Shown here: positions 22,575-34,084 of the stretch, piece after piece
Layout: each line of letters begins with the position of its first letter
How positions within the stretch are numbered: position 1 is the stretch's first letter
The notes under the pieces: model-generated
What the model saw: the letters and a program-made list of their open reading frames with translations, nothing else
The model's database searches: none
Told to the model about the DNA's origin: nothing
Program-made: the position numbers and the translations under genes
Source of the DNA: Apiotrichum sp. Y4204
Taxonomy: Eukaryota; Basidiomycota; Tremellomycetes; Trichosporonales; Trichosporonaceae
DNA length: 64,000 nt
Direction of reading: 5' to 3'
Assembly: GCA_025531455.1 (NCBI GenBank)
Contig: JAMYHL010000026.1
Span: forward strand, 434,001 to 498,000

Positions 22575-23337
22575 TGAGTGTCATTCGCTATTTATCTAGA
22601 ATGCTGCGCGGTTGGTCTCCATCAATCTCGAGCACGGGGATAAACCAAGTTCATCCTCATCTGCATCTCGGCATCTCACCTGTGACGGGCGGTAGCCAGG
22701 AGGTAGCCAAAAGGTGAGGTCAGTGGCCAGCGGTAGTAGTCACAGTCAGTAGCGGTCATCTGCCGGCGGTTCCTCTGGCCCAAAGGATCGCGGGCCATGT
22801 GAGCCACTAGCCACGTCAGTTGTCCTACCGAGCTCGGACGAGCTCCGCAGCTCGTGAAACTCGCGACGACCTGATAAGAAATCCGGCTCGCGATTCCGAC
22901 GTGCACGTAGACGAGCTAGCCGGTATCGCTCGGGGGCGATAGTGGCTTAGACGAGCTTGACGAGTTTGACGGTTACGTTTGACGGGTTGCCGAACCCCAC
23001 CAACTCTTGTCAGCCCACCACGCTAGACGAGATGAGATGACGGATATCGAGGTTAGACGAGATGCAGCATGGCAGTGGAGTAATGGGGTCCGATATGCGC
23101 GACGCAGTCGTCGTACTTGTGTGATGGGGATCATACGGCACTGCGGAGGGCCGTGTGCCATGAGATGAGAATCCTTAGCTCGGTGCAACAAAGAAGTCAC
23201 ATGACGTGAAACAATACCGACGCTACGTCGATGCGTTCTCCACAATCCACACGGGCAACCTGTCCTCTGCTGCAATTCCCCGATGGCCCAGAACTAACGT
23301 CCCAGACCATGCCGGGTACACTGATACATGCATATGG
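22575..23337. other. Intergenic region, nothing seen
   Basis: 763 bases between two minus-strand genes. It holds the promoter of the PhyH-like gene and the 3' end of the transcription factor gene. I see no RNA gene or repeat beyond short GACGAG-type words. Confidence 0.4.
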
Positions 23338-25613
23338 CTACAGAATAAGGAGAGGAGCGCTCGCATTCCAAATGACAGACGCCTTCATCTCCACTTGACC
23401 CGTCGCTCGTCGCCGCCAGCACTCGTGAGCAATCTGCCGTCAGTCGCGCCCCCCATGGGTGGCCTTTACTCACCGCTTCCACCACCTCGATTTCGACCAG
23501 GCCACTCGACACTCTGGCTTGTCAGCATTGCGCTTGGGGTTCGTTTGGGTCTCACTTTGCAAAGTCGATGATCACCTGCAGACGCTCCTGGTCCTCATTC
23601 CCAACCAGGTTGGCCGCCATGAGCATTGGATAGATCAGATTAATCATGGATCCGGTGCGAATGGCCACCTCGGCCAACAGCTCCATGATGGCCGAGGTGC
23701 TGCGGCGCACGATGGGGTCGTCTCGCGAGCTCCCGAACGCGACGAGGTGGAGGTGACAGATGAGCGAGTGGCGGATCAGAAGATCGCCAAACTGTACCCG
23801 CATGGGGGACGGCGTCGAGTAGATGTTGGCCAGCGTAACTGTCTCGAGCTCATCGTACATGACTTTGCATGCATGCGGGTACTGCGCAGCGGAGGGACTC
23901 TGAGGAGACATAGGATCATTAGGCTTGAGCGCAAGCAATGTTGCCACCTGTTCGGTCAGATTGATGCAGTCGTAGCTGTCCTCACCTTTGCGACACAAAA
24001 GAGGATTTGCAGGCTCAGTCCAAAGTCCGCGTGACTGACCTGTTGCGCACAGGTGACATCCTCAATCCACTGGTTCTCATCGCGCGACAGCAAGTAGGGT
24101 TCGAGATTGAGCGTCAACGCAGCTGTGGGTAAGCGACAGGCAACTGTCTCCATCTCAGTCTTACCAAACGTATCGTAGATGGTCAGGTACACGAGGTGGT
24201 GCTCGAGCAAGCTGTTGCCCAGCAATGCCGCCCGGTCGTCCTCCAGCATCTTTTTGGGGCCGCCGTTGGCCTTGATGTACCTGCGCAGGAGGGTGTGCGT
24301 CTCTGCCCACAGGGGGTCTGCGCTCGCGCACTGACATCAGCGGCAACTCTCAGACACATGCCGTTGCCACTCACATCACGGAGCAGGAAAAGCTCCAGCA
24401 GGATGAGGATGGCCTCGGGGTCGTTGAAACCATCTCCGCGGTTGAAGGCATGGATGACAGATGCTGCGTCGTGGGCGTACTGTCGTGATCGCGCAATCAT
24501 CTCATCGTGCATTGGTGCCGGCCGTGTTCCTTGGAATGCGCGCTTAAAGGCTCCCAGACTCTTCGCCGCCGAAACCAACGCCGCGGCCATGGTGGCCTGC
24601 TGGGAGACAATAGGAAGCTGTGCTGACGGCCCTTCCTGACGGGCTGCCTCGCCACCAGACGCCGATATGAACATCTGTGCCTCCCACAACTTTGCGAGCA
24701 CTCGGTCGGACCGTGCACGTACACCTTGCTTTGTTGGCCGCGCGTTCAGCTGCGTGTTAGATATGTATGCAGTCGCATCCAGCTCACCAAGATCGGCGCA
24801 GAAACAAACGACACGCCGTCCAGGAACAACGCAAACTGTTCTTGAGCGGTATTCAAGATTGGCTCTGCACCTGGGAAGTGAGCAGTGCTGACCACTTGGA
24901 AACGTGAACGCAATGAGATGCCCTCGACTCACCTGGAAGCGTGAGGCCGCGACTCGGTCGTGGTGGAACCTGGTGTTTGGACAAGGGAAGAGAGAGCTGC
25001 TGTTGAGCTGGCCCTCCCAGTGAGCCTAGCAAACCGTCCTTGTGACCCGATACAGATCGGGGTTGCGACGGTGCCGCCGTCTTGGGATAAACGCAGTGTC
25101 GTCCAGGATTCCGTTTACAACGCGTGCAGATGGGCTGCATGCAGTTAGCACCACCGAGCGTCTGCCACCCACCTTTGCCTCGTCGCACTTTACACGCTTC
25201 ATTCTGCATGTGAAGCATCCTGTGCGTGTCCTCGGGCCTTTCTTTCCGAGCGAGATGGTCGGCGCGGGCGTTTGGGCGGCTGCCGGCGTCGAAGACACAG
25301 TAGGCGAATCGAGCGATGCTGCGAACCGATCACTAAGTTTCAGCATATCCCGCGCTGTGGGTCATCTGTACCTTGCATCCGATCTCCCTTCCACACTTGG
25401 CGAGGACGCAGGATGTAGTGGTGCTGACAGCACGGATGCCGGCGTGCTGCGGATAGCGGGCGGCGCTGCGAGCTGCTGCGCAATGCTCTCGGCGAGCCAT
25501 ACGATCTGCTGGTGGGTCCAGGTGCTGCCTGAGCATCGAGTGCAGTCGAGGTGAACGTGGACCTGGCCCCCAGCGAGCTGGATCGTGTGATCTGGGGGTC
25601 CTGTCAAGGACAT
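23338..25613 (-). CDS. Zn2Cys6 fungal transcription factor, 10 exons, 630 aa
   Basis: Nuclear DNA-binding regulator of the Gal4 class. Exons are 25613-25372, 25332-25173, 25134-24933, 24870-24788, 24749-24375, 24330-24165, 24122-23986, 23947-23556, 23513-23474 and 23433-23338. All junctions keep the frame and most introns are 38-63 nt. The binuclear zinc cluster is complete only after splicing: C120-x2-C123-x6-C130-x6-C137-x2-C140-x7-C148 (TGCFTCRMKRVKC, then PICTRCKRNPGRHC). Residues 1-119 form an unusual N-terminal extension. The remainder is the helical middle-homology-type region typical of fungal factors (ANLVGNEDQERLQ). The two short last exons (ending CWRRRATGQ and ASAPLLIL) are less certain. 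An unspliced alternative stops at 23552. Target genes are unknown; it is not clearly clustered with a pathway. Confidence 0.83.
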
Positions 25614-27642
25614 TGCGCAAAAGCAAAAGTGGGGGTTATCGGAAACAAGATTATGGAAGTCTGTTGACAGTGTGCAATGGTGAGATTGTATCCCAAGATT
25701 CAGATTGTGATAACAAATGTGCGTCACCAGACCAAAGTTGGGCCGAGTCCCCAGTCGCCGAGGCAGGCACACTCAACCAGCTGTGGTACAGCTTCTGCCG
25801 AGCCCCGAGTCGCGAGTCGAGTGCCGTACCTCCTTGCACCCTTGCCGCACTCACTACCTTGCTGCCCCTTGCCTCGTGCACTCACACTGTGCCTTGCAAG
25901 GGCAGTCAGGCGTGTTTAATCGCAGTGGTGGCGTCGCTGTGTGAGAAGGGCGTCGGCCAACTCCACCAATCCACTGGCCACAGGCTACAAGAGGTTGCTT
26001 TCCTGAACGGCCAACGGCCTGAACAAATGTTCAATGCTCTCTGTGAACACATGTCAGTACCATCAGTCGCTGCATGCCGGGCCCTGTACCTGGCACAATG
26101 AAGTTGTATATCCGTCCGAACCTGGATTGCCGAGACCGGTTATTGCAGGAACTGCTGGAAGGAATCCCTCTTCTCACTCTCCGCCCAGCTCCCTTGTTGT
26201 CTCCTACTGCCCGTCCTCGACATCCGACTCGGAGGACTGACAATGTGCTATTGAACAACACGTCATTCTGATGCGATGTCCTAAGAGCTCATGGAGATCC
26301 AAGTTTGGTGAGCATCTAACCCCAGCCCGATCCTTGCGCCTCAACTCACATCATCAACTCGCTCATTGTCAAGCTCGAAGAACAAACCACAACAACTGAC
26401 GTCTTCTCAAGCACATGCCTGATTTCTCTCAGGCCAGGTCTTATTTGTACTCACGCCGTGTCGTTCTTCCATTTTCGATTTGTTCCGATGTATGACTTGA
26501 AGCATGAAAGTGTTTCAAGCCACACCGGCCACCCCCCCTGACATTCCTGCTGGGCCTGACAGCTACTTCTCGCGCCCTGACAACACTGACCCAACCACCC
26601 GTCCAAAGCGCAGTGCCGGCGGCGACTCACAATGTCTCCCAAAGAGGAATCAGTCGTGAACGTAGCTGAGGGCCAAGGAATGCACCACGCTATCAACTTT
26701 GCCATGCCCTTGTTGCCTTGTGGATACCGACAACATCGCCGAGTTACGACGGATGTTGCATTGTTGCCGGAACTTGTCGTTGAGCTATCTGTACCCGCTG
26801 CGAACTGCCGTAAGGACCGGAGGTGGCGCACAATCTGCTTTTTCTACGACATGGATTGCCAAACTCAGCCGACATCTGTATCACAAGTGGATCGTGTTGT
26901 CGCCACCACCCACGACCCAACGCCATCATCCAATCCGAACCATGCCTTAATTGAGCTTTATGGGGTGCCACCACTGCCACCCCACTTTGCATTCCACGAG
27001 CATGCCCGCTAGTCATCGCTCGCCATCAGACGTCTGTCTACCTTCATCTCGGGTCGGACTTGGAAGGTCTTGCGCCCCACGATGCCACCGCCGCATTGGC
27101 GGAAAGATGCCTCAGTCCGAAACAAGAGCTGGTCGAGACGCGTCCAAGACCGCCCGATGAGGGGCGCCTTGGGCCCCCTTGCGCTTCCCCCTGGTTGTGA
27201 TGGACACGGGGTATCCTGATCTCCTGGTGCTAAATGGTCATCCTGCCCCGCCCTGGGACGCGTGCAGTGACGCCGCCACCGACCCACGGGCCACCCCCAC
27301 CCAGAGTCATGCTGACTGCGACCAAACGCGCATGACCACCAGTCGTGAGGCATGCCAACGCGCACCCGTCGCGATAAATTTGGACACAGGTCTGTGAGCC
27401 GACCTGGCGTTAAAAGCAAAGCGGTTTTCGAGCCTATCGGTCGGTCGCCCTCGCGCGCACGCACACCAACACGTTCTAACTACCTTCTTTTGCGTCGTAC
27501 ATCCACAATCACTCGGCAGCGACACCAGGTTATTTCATCGACAGGCGCGACTATACCCGCCGCTCACCCTCACATTCCTTCATTCGTTCCATTCGCACGA
27601 TACACAGCCGATCACTGTGGGCTCTGTCAGCCCCCTGCTCCG
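25614..27642. other. 2-kb intergenic region, no gene called
   Basis: The region lies between the divergent starts of the transcription factor and the repeat-protein gene. It has several short open frames without codon bias. The frame of the downstream gene stays open back to 27352, but codon usage changes at 27643, so I read 27352-27642 as leader. Confidence 0.45.
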
Positions 27643-30060
27643 ATGTCGTTTGACGATTTCAACGGCATGATCGCCCTGCTCATGCAGGACGACCACCGTT
27701 CCGATCCCCGACATCATCCTTGGCCTAGCCGTCGCTGTCGCGGAGGCGGACTCGACGCCATTGAAGAACGCCATTCCCTTGAAATTTCCTCTTACAATCG
27801 CGACCAACAGGACATGTCGGAGAAAACGGAGGATCAGGAGCGTTGCCGCCCAGAATCGCTGCTCTCGACCTCTTCCTCCATGCTGATGAGCAGCACCAGT
27901 TGCACTCCCCCCATGTCCCCACTCGCGACACCGCCATCAAACCAGACGGGTCGGCCTACGTCACGCGTTCCTCCCCCGCTGTGTCTCTCCCCATTGCCGC
28001 CCATTCTAGACACTCTTTCGCCACTGCCCTCACCTCGCAGACAATCGAGCATCCGAATAGGCACGCGCAAGCTTCCGCCACTGCAACCCCCGCCCAAGAG
28101 CCCACCACCGAATCCTAATGCGCGGCATACCCCGCGAAGCCCCAAGCAGCGAAGTCACCGAAAACGGGCATCCCTCTCCACCAGCGTACGCCGTGGAGCC
28201 TCGCAGGACGACGACGGTGTCTGGATCTCAGAGACAGAGTCTTCGGCAAAGATGCCACTTGAGGCCAAGCAACCGGCAGAAACCACCCCGGCAGGGAGCA
28301 TGCCCAGGAACGACTCTGGCCTTGTCTCACCAGCGCCAGCGAAGAAACCTTTGCCAAACCGGAGATCAGTACGACTCTCGAGCCAGTTCATCGCCCGATC
28401 CCACTCCTCTGGGATTGTACTCGACGACGACACCGTCGTAGGAAACGACGGGTCTGTCCAGCCGCGAACTGTACCCCAGCCCCGCACAGCTACATCGACC
28501 GGCGTAGTTCTCGACGATGACACAGTCTTGGCAAATGACGGTTCTGTCCGACGACCACCTCGGAGATCTGAATCAACCGGTGTGGTTCTCGAAGACGAAT
28601 CTGTGGTTGACAACAACGGGTCCGTTCAGCCGCGAGTGGTACAACAGCCGCGCACACCTGCATCCTCGAGTATAATCCTTGACGACAAGACCGTCGTAGA
28701 CATTCCTGGGTCCGTCCAGCCACGGACGATCCCGCTGCCTCCGTCCCGTCCCGCTACCTCTATGGGTTTCGTCCTCGACGACGAGACGATCTGGGGCAAT
28801 GATGGTTTAGTACGGCCGCGACCACTACCACGCTCAAAATCCAGAGGTGTTATTCTTGATGACGAGACGGTTGTAAGCAACGACGGTTCCGTACGGCCAC
28901 GACCACCTCCGCGATCGGAATCCAGAGGTGTCATTCTTGATGACGAGACGGTCGTAAGCAACGACGGTTCTGTACGGCCACGACCACCTCCTCGATCGGA
29001 ATCCAGAGGTGTCATTCTTGATGACGAGACGGTCGTAAGCAACGACGGTTCTGTACGGCCGCGACCGCCTGGCAGATCTGCATCGACCGGAGTTGTTCTC
29101 GACGACGACACTGTCATAAGCAATGTCGGCTCGGAACGAACGCGGCCGCCCCGCCGAGCGGAATCAACCGGGGTTGTTCTCGACGACGACACGGTCTTGA
29201 GCAATGACGGTTTTGTTCGCCCACGACCGCCTTGCGCCTCTGAATCCTTCGGCGTGGTTCTCGATGACGAAACGACGGTGGACAGTCACGGATCTGTGGT
29301 ACAGCGCATGGTACCGGAATCCCGGGCATCCGCATCAACCGGCGTGGTTCTCGACGATGACACCGTCCTGGACAATGATGGGACCGTGCGATGTGTGGTG
29401 TCTTCGCCTCGTCAATCGACAATCTCCGGTGTAATTCTCGACGATGATGAAGTGGTCATCGATCTGGACGGGACACTCTGTCGTTTCAATAGCCGGACGA
29501 CGCTCACAGACTTCACCCCTGGCAGAAACTGGCTGCAGCGGGGATTTGACGGCGTGGCAATGTCCCCACGCGCCCGGTCCACCCCTTCCATCTCTGGAAG
29601 CGCGTCCATATCCGGCTCGTCAACGGCTGCTCCTCTGGAGGAGTCCTCCAACGACCACCACCGCACGGCCTCTCCCTCTCCGTACGCCTTGGCACCGATC
29701 CCGGCCCCAAATGAGCATCGACTCTCCGTCACCCCGACGATACTTTCCATCAGTGCACCGTCAATGAGCTCACGGTCAATGTCACTGAGTTCCCGCTCGG
29801 GGCAAAGCTCAATGTCCGGCAGCCTGCAGAGCCGCCACCAGTCATTCATCCGCGTCGGTCAAAACAGCAGCGCCGCCGCCTCGCCCATGTACGACCAGTC
29901 CACTTGGGCCTCCGCGGCACAATCCAAGCCTGACGCTCCGAAGCGCCGGTTTGGCATGCGCATTGAACGCGAGCGCTCTGAGCGTAAGAAGGACAAGGAG
30001 GGCTTCTTCGGAGGCGGCAAGGCGCGCGACCTGGTACAGAAGATGCGGCCATGGAGCTGA
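27643..30060 (+). CDS. Protein with 13 tandem ~28-residue repeats (GVVLDDDTV...NDGSVRPRP), 805 aa
   Basis: Family not recognised. Single exon. Residues 1-254 are Ser/Pro-rich and disordered. Residues about 255-619 (28405-29501) contain 13 imperfect repeats with consensus STGVVLDDDTVVSNDGSVRP and a trailing basic Pro/Arg part such as RPPPRSE. Each repeat therefore alternates an acidic hydrophobic strand (VVLDDDTV) with a basic proline-rich linker. Repeats 6-8 are nearly identical in DNA. The rest is Ser-rich. A conserved-looking basic C-terminus (RFGMRIERERSERKKDKEGFFGGGKARDLVQKM) could bind acidic lipid or protein partners. There is no signal peptide or membrane span. The start was chosen where codon bias begins; an in-frame ATG lies upstream at 27352. 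It is convergent with the next gene, with 176 bases between the stops. Confidence 0.82.
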   Translation: MSFDDFNGMIALLMQDDHRSDPRHHPWPSRRCRGGGLDAIEERHSLEISSYNRDQQDMSEKTEDQERCRPESLLSTSSSMLMSSTSCTPPMSPLATPPSNQTGRPTSRVPPPLCLSPLPPILDTLSPLPSPRRQSSIRIGTRKLPPLQPPPKSPPPNPNARHTPRSPKQRSHRKRASLSTSVRRGASQDDDGVWISETESSAKMPLEAKQPAETTPAGSMPRNDSGLVSPAPAKKPLPNRRSVRLSSQFIARSHSSGIVLDDDTVVGNDGSVQPRTVPQPRTATSTGVVLDDDTVLANDGSVRRPPRRSESTGVVLEDESVVDNNGSVQPRVVQQPRTPASSSIILDDKTVVDIPGSVQPRTIPLPPSRPATSMGFVLDDETIWGNDGLVRPRPLPRSKSRGVILDDETVVSNDGSVRPRPPPRSESRGVILDDETVVSNDGSVRPRPPPRSESRGVILDDETVVSNDGSVRPRPPGRSASTGVVLDDDTVISNVGSERTRPPRRAESTGVVLDDDTVLSNDGFVRPRPPCASESFGVVLDDETTVDSHGSVVQRMVPESRASASTGVVLDDDTVLDNDGTVRCVVSSPRQSTISGVILDDDEVVIDLDGTLCRFNSRTTLTDFTPGRNWLQRGFDGVAMSPRARSTPSISGSASISGSSTAAPLEESSNDHHRTASPSPYALAPIPAPNEHRLSVTPTILSISAPSMSSRSMSLSSRSGQSSMSGSLQSRHQSFIRVGQNSSAAASPMYDQSTWASAAQSKPDAPKRRFGMRIERERSERKKDKEGFFGGGKARDLVQKMRPWS
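28405..29501 (+). repeat. Intragenic tandem repeat, 13 units of ~84 bp
   Basis: The coding repeat described for the 805-aa protein. Units 6, 7 and 8 (about 28846-29080) differ by only a few bases from each other, while the outer units have diverged. This points to recent unit duplication in the middle of an older array. A core such as GACGACGACAC/GACGAGACGGT recurs in every unit. Confidence 0.88.
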
Positions 30061-30236
30061 GCTCTGGTCGCAGTATCATTGGCCGTGAACAATATTCATA
30101 CATATCTAAATCTATAATACAGTGATGATGGAGCAAGAGCTCTAATGGCTAACAAGTCACTGATTTACATTGACGGATTGTCGATTTCGTTACGGAAGAA
30201 TTTGCCACAAAGCTGAGAGAACAGTACCGTAGCCTG

Positions 30237-31047
30237 TTAAGAGGTTCCGTCCATGAAGTCCTCATCTTCGTCGGGACCGGGCTGGCGGGGCGCGATAAGA
30301 TCTGGGCACAGGGCGGCAATGAAGTTGGAAAGAGGCACGCCCCGCTGCTGAAGGGCCGATGCCCTATCAGCTACTTCGGCCAGTAAATTGAGGTTGGCGG
30401 TCTCTACATGCGTCAGCCTCATCTGTTGTGCCCAATCTCGGAGAGAGCTCACCGTTCTGCGCCCACTGGATTCCGAGGGTGCCCATGTGGCGGACTACCT
30501 CGACGTGATGGGCAGCGTGGGCAAGAAGGAGGAGGCGATCGGGACCTGTGTTGCATATGTTGCCCGGGTGTTGCTCACGTTCGACGGGGCCGGTCGAGTT
30601 GAGGGAATCTCCAGCCTCGTCGGAGACTTCTGTGCCAGAGAGCTCAATGTCCGAGGTCTCCGTCGCCGAGAGCCCGAGGCCGGAGCAGCCGTTTTCCGAC
30701 GGCCCAGAGACTATGGAAGTAGTCGCGTTACAGGCAATTGTTGGTGCCGCAAGTTCCTGGGCCACAGCCGTACCCTGGGCCTCAGCCGTGATCTTGGCGG
30801 GGGCCACAGCCGCTGCCGCCGAGGATGTCTCATTCGAAGCCTTTTTCGTCGTCTTCCTCTTCTTAGCTGGGACACTGTTGCTGGGCGTCATCGGGGATGA
30901 GTTTGCCTCCTTAGGAGACTCCGCCAGGGACTGCGCTGGGGCGGGGGTCTTGGAGGGTGCCTTCCTCTTGCGAGAGGCTGGAGTAGGTGTGGCGGGGATG
31001 GACTGGCCATCCTGGGCTGGAGTCTTGTTGATCTTGGCACGGGGCAT
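30237..31047 (-). CDS. Lys/Ala/Pro-rich probable nuclear protein, 2 exons, 253 aa
   Basis: Not recognised as a family. Exons 31047-30453 and 30403-30237 are joined over a 49-nt intron (GTGAGC donor, GCTGAC branch site). The first ~90 residues are basic with nuclear-localisation-like clusters (RKRKAPSK, PAKKRKTTKK) and TP/SP sites, reminiscent of linker-histone tails or chromatin proteins. The middle is acidic and Ser/Thr-rich (ETSDIELSGTEVSDEAGD). The C-terminal third is ordered-looking and helical (LLLLAHAAHHVEVVRHMGTLGIQWAQN, then ETANLNLLAEVADRASALQQRG), ending in an acidic tail (PGPDEDEDFMDGTS). An upstream in-frame ATG at 31167 exists, but codon bias favours 31047. A chromatin role is only a guess. 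Confidence 0.72.
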
Positions 31048-32565
31048 CGTTATGGTTGGTGTGAAGAGCGTGTTGGTGTTGAGAGTGTGTTCGAAGAGGT
31101 CAGAGCTGTAAGTGAGGATAACCTCCAGCCTTGAAAGCTGGCCTATTTGTACGCGTCTTCTGGTCAACGAGCAGGATGCACCGGCGCTCGCATGACGAGT
31201 CGAGTGGACATGTCTGGCGTCAACAACTTGTCAATGTCTCGCTCCTGAACTCGCACCAAATACACATCAGACATCCTTGATCCCGAACACATTCCCCTGT
31301 CACTGGCAGGCATTATGTTGCGTTTTGGACGAGCGTAGGAAAATTGCGGCTGGGCGAGCTCATGTGCACAGGATGCACACGAGCTCGCTGTCATGACTGA
31401 GGCCGAATCGAAGGGGGGTCGATGACTGAAGGAGCTGTTGATCGAGAATGATCATATTGCGAAAGTTCGAGTTTCGCGCTCAGTGGCACAGCGTTTCCCC
31501 AGCCAAACCCTCCATCAGTCTATCAGTGCAGGCAGCGGCGACTGATCTGCCACAGCCTTCCCCTCGGATGTATCTCACAATTGGGTTCAAGTACGTTCCA
31601 TTTGGTTCACACTGCATACTGTATCTTTGTTTTCCTTGTATCACTGTTTCTCCTTCCTCTCAAAGAACAGCCTTTGTTTGTGGCAGCCCAACATCATCGC
31701 CACTTCCCGACAAACCGCAACAGGTACTCCTTTTGCCAGGCGCTGCGGTGTTGTAGTTGGGCTCTATCCAAAACCGTGGAAGATCACTATGTGCAGCAGA
31801 ACTGCAAGCATTGAGCCCACTCAGTGTCTGAACTTTCCTTGTCTTTCAAGCTGACCATTGACTATTGTTCTCGGGACCGATCGGGTATCGTGGCGCCTCC
31901 GACGAGTACAGCAACTACAATTTCTGCAACCCTGCCGAGGGCGTCTCTAATAGACGAAACGTCTCGGAGGGGATGGTTTGAACAGTAAAGGTCACAAGAG
32001 TCAGTATGAAACTTGTTTGTGATTGTGGCAGTTTCTCCCACAGCCCCAGGGGCGGATTATACTGTACAGTAGTCACCAGTGATCGGCGTCCTTTGCACTC
32101 TGTTTCCGTTGCACTTAACTACTGGCACTCTGACAGTCGCCAAGTGCGAGGGCGCGAGGTTGTGCACCGATGATACAGTACACTGTATGTGAAGCGCTGC
32201 CAGCCGGAGGCGTGGCTTGCAGGGGGGTCTGGGTGGTGATGGGAGGGTTTCTGCACTCTCACCCGCTTATCATTCATGTGCCAAACTCGCCAAAACTGAT
32301 CCACAGGTCTCGTGGAGACACTTCCGGAGGGCCGAAATTTGCATTCCGTTGTTTTCAATCTCTTCGGACTGCTCTTCCATTGCTTTCATTTGCTCGTGTG
32401 ATAGAATGATCCACTGTTTCATGACTCCCATGGCTTCTACAACGTCTGATACCATTACTGCTCTAGTACTTCTCTTGAAAACGATGCTACTGAACTACCC
32501 ACAGATACTGATTCTATAACCCTACCCACATCCCAAAACAAACTTGGAGAGACAATTGTAACTTC
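31048..32565. other. Intergenic region, no gene called
   Basis: 1.5 kb between two minus-strand genes. It is relatively AT-rich, with runs such as CTTTGTTTTCCTTG around 31627-31680. Short open frames have no coding bias. I see nothing else. Confidence 0.4.
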
Positions 32566-34084
32566 TTAAAGAATCATTTTGAAGTGAACACTGCGGTCAC
32601 CGAGCTGGCCAGACTGGTGGTCGTCGGTGTGTCCGCTGTCGAGCAGCCTCTGGCGGCGCTTGTTGACAAGATAGACGTGTGCCACGTTGATCATGGCGAA
32701 GACGGGGATGCACATTGAGAGGGCGAGGAGCACCGAGGTACCGCGGTGGTAGCGGGGTGCCTCCTTGGCAGGGAAGAGCCAGGTGGAGAGGATACCACCG
32801 CAGTTGGTGAAGACGAAGCCCATGACGACTCCCGTCGTGCGGCGGTAGAAGGGGGCGAGGTTGTTCGGCATCCAGGTGGAGAGGATAGGAGCCGAGGTGT
32901 AGGCGCCGATGATCATGAGGAAGAGCGAGCCGTAGAGCACGTGCTTGTCCTTGCTGACGAGGAACATGAGGTATCCCGCACCGGAGATGAGGCCGGCAAT
33001 GGCCGCGAAGATGCCACGGTGGCCGCTGTGGTCTGAGATGTAGCAGCAGGCGAGGGAGAACACGGCCGACACAGCGTAGGGGGGAACCGACATGAGCTGG
33101 ATGGCAGTGCCCTTGTAGCCGAGGCCTCCGACGATGGTGGGAGCAAAGTAGGCCATCGAGAACAGGAGGGTACCCGATGCGAAGAGCTGAATGCAGAGGA
33201 GCCACATGTGAGGGGAAGAGAAGGTGCTGATAACCTCACGAGCGGTCATGGGTCCGTGGTCCTCTGCCGCCGGGCGGTCGGCGTCGAGGGCGGCAATGAG
33301 GTTGGCCTTCTCCTTCTCGTTAAGGAACCTGGCCGTGGCAGGAGAGCGTGCGAGGGTAAAGTAGGAGACGATGCCGGAGACGACAGTGAGGAGACCCTCA
33401 ATGATAAAAATCCAAGCCCAACCCTTCTTGCCGCCGAGACCGTCCATGTTGAGCAGCGCTGCGGCAAGCAGACCCGAGAAGGCGCCAGCAAGCGAGGTTG
33501 CACAGAAGAAGAAGGCGATGCGCTTGGCAAGGTCCCTGCGACGGTAGAACATGGACAGGTAGGCAATCGCGGATGGGAGCAGGGCACCCTCGCAGGCACC
33601 CAGGAAGAAACGGGTAGCAAGAAGGCCCGAGTAGCTGGTGACAAAGCCCTGGAAGGTAGTCACAATACCCCAGCTGATGACGAGCATGGGGATAAGGATG
33701 TTAGGGCCACTGGAGAGTCAGCGCACTGTTAATGATCGCGGGCCACAAAGCCACGTACAGGATCTTGATGAGCATGGTCAACGGGAACTCTGCCACAATG
33801 TACGGCACATAGGTGATCGTCAATGCGACCGAGTACTGGTGCGAGTTCATGCCCAAGTCGGTCAAGAGGCCCGCGGCCTTGGCGTTACCGATGTTGGCGC
33901 GGTCCAGGAAGTTCATGAGGTACAACCATGTCACGGTCGTGAGAATGATGCAGTCGAGCTTGAAGAGTGTCTTGCGGAGGAGCTTATCATCGTGGACCGG
34001 GGGCACATGGTCGGCGACGTCAACCTGGTGAACCTGGCCATTCTCCTTCTCGAGGCTGGAGCGCGAGTAGTCCGCGTCGTTCAT
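32566..34084 (-). CDS. MFS permease, Dal5-type anion:cation symporter family, 489 aa
   Basis: Predicted plasma-membrane symporter for organic anions such as allantoate, vitamins or related carboxylates. Exons 34084-33759 and 33709-32566 are joined over a 49-nt intron (GTACGT donor). The family signature LDRANIGNAKAAGL follows the first span (LTTVTWLYLMNFLDR). SYSGLLATRFFLGACEGALLPS and FYRRRDLAKRIAFFF match spans 4-5 and the loop after them. About 12 spans are visible and the length is usual. The N-terminus is soluble and acidic. An in-frame ATG at 34162 would add 26 residues; I prefer 34084. A lower-confidence point is the substrate, since this family is very broad in fungi. No metabolic neighbours give a clue. 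Confidence 0.9.

Noticed and set aside
29455..29490. HAD-phosphatase-like motif (DLDGTLCRF) in the last repeat of the 805-aa protein
   Set aside because: It is the divergent thirteenth copy of the tandem repeat. No HAD fold residues follow it.
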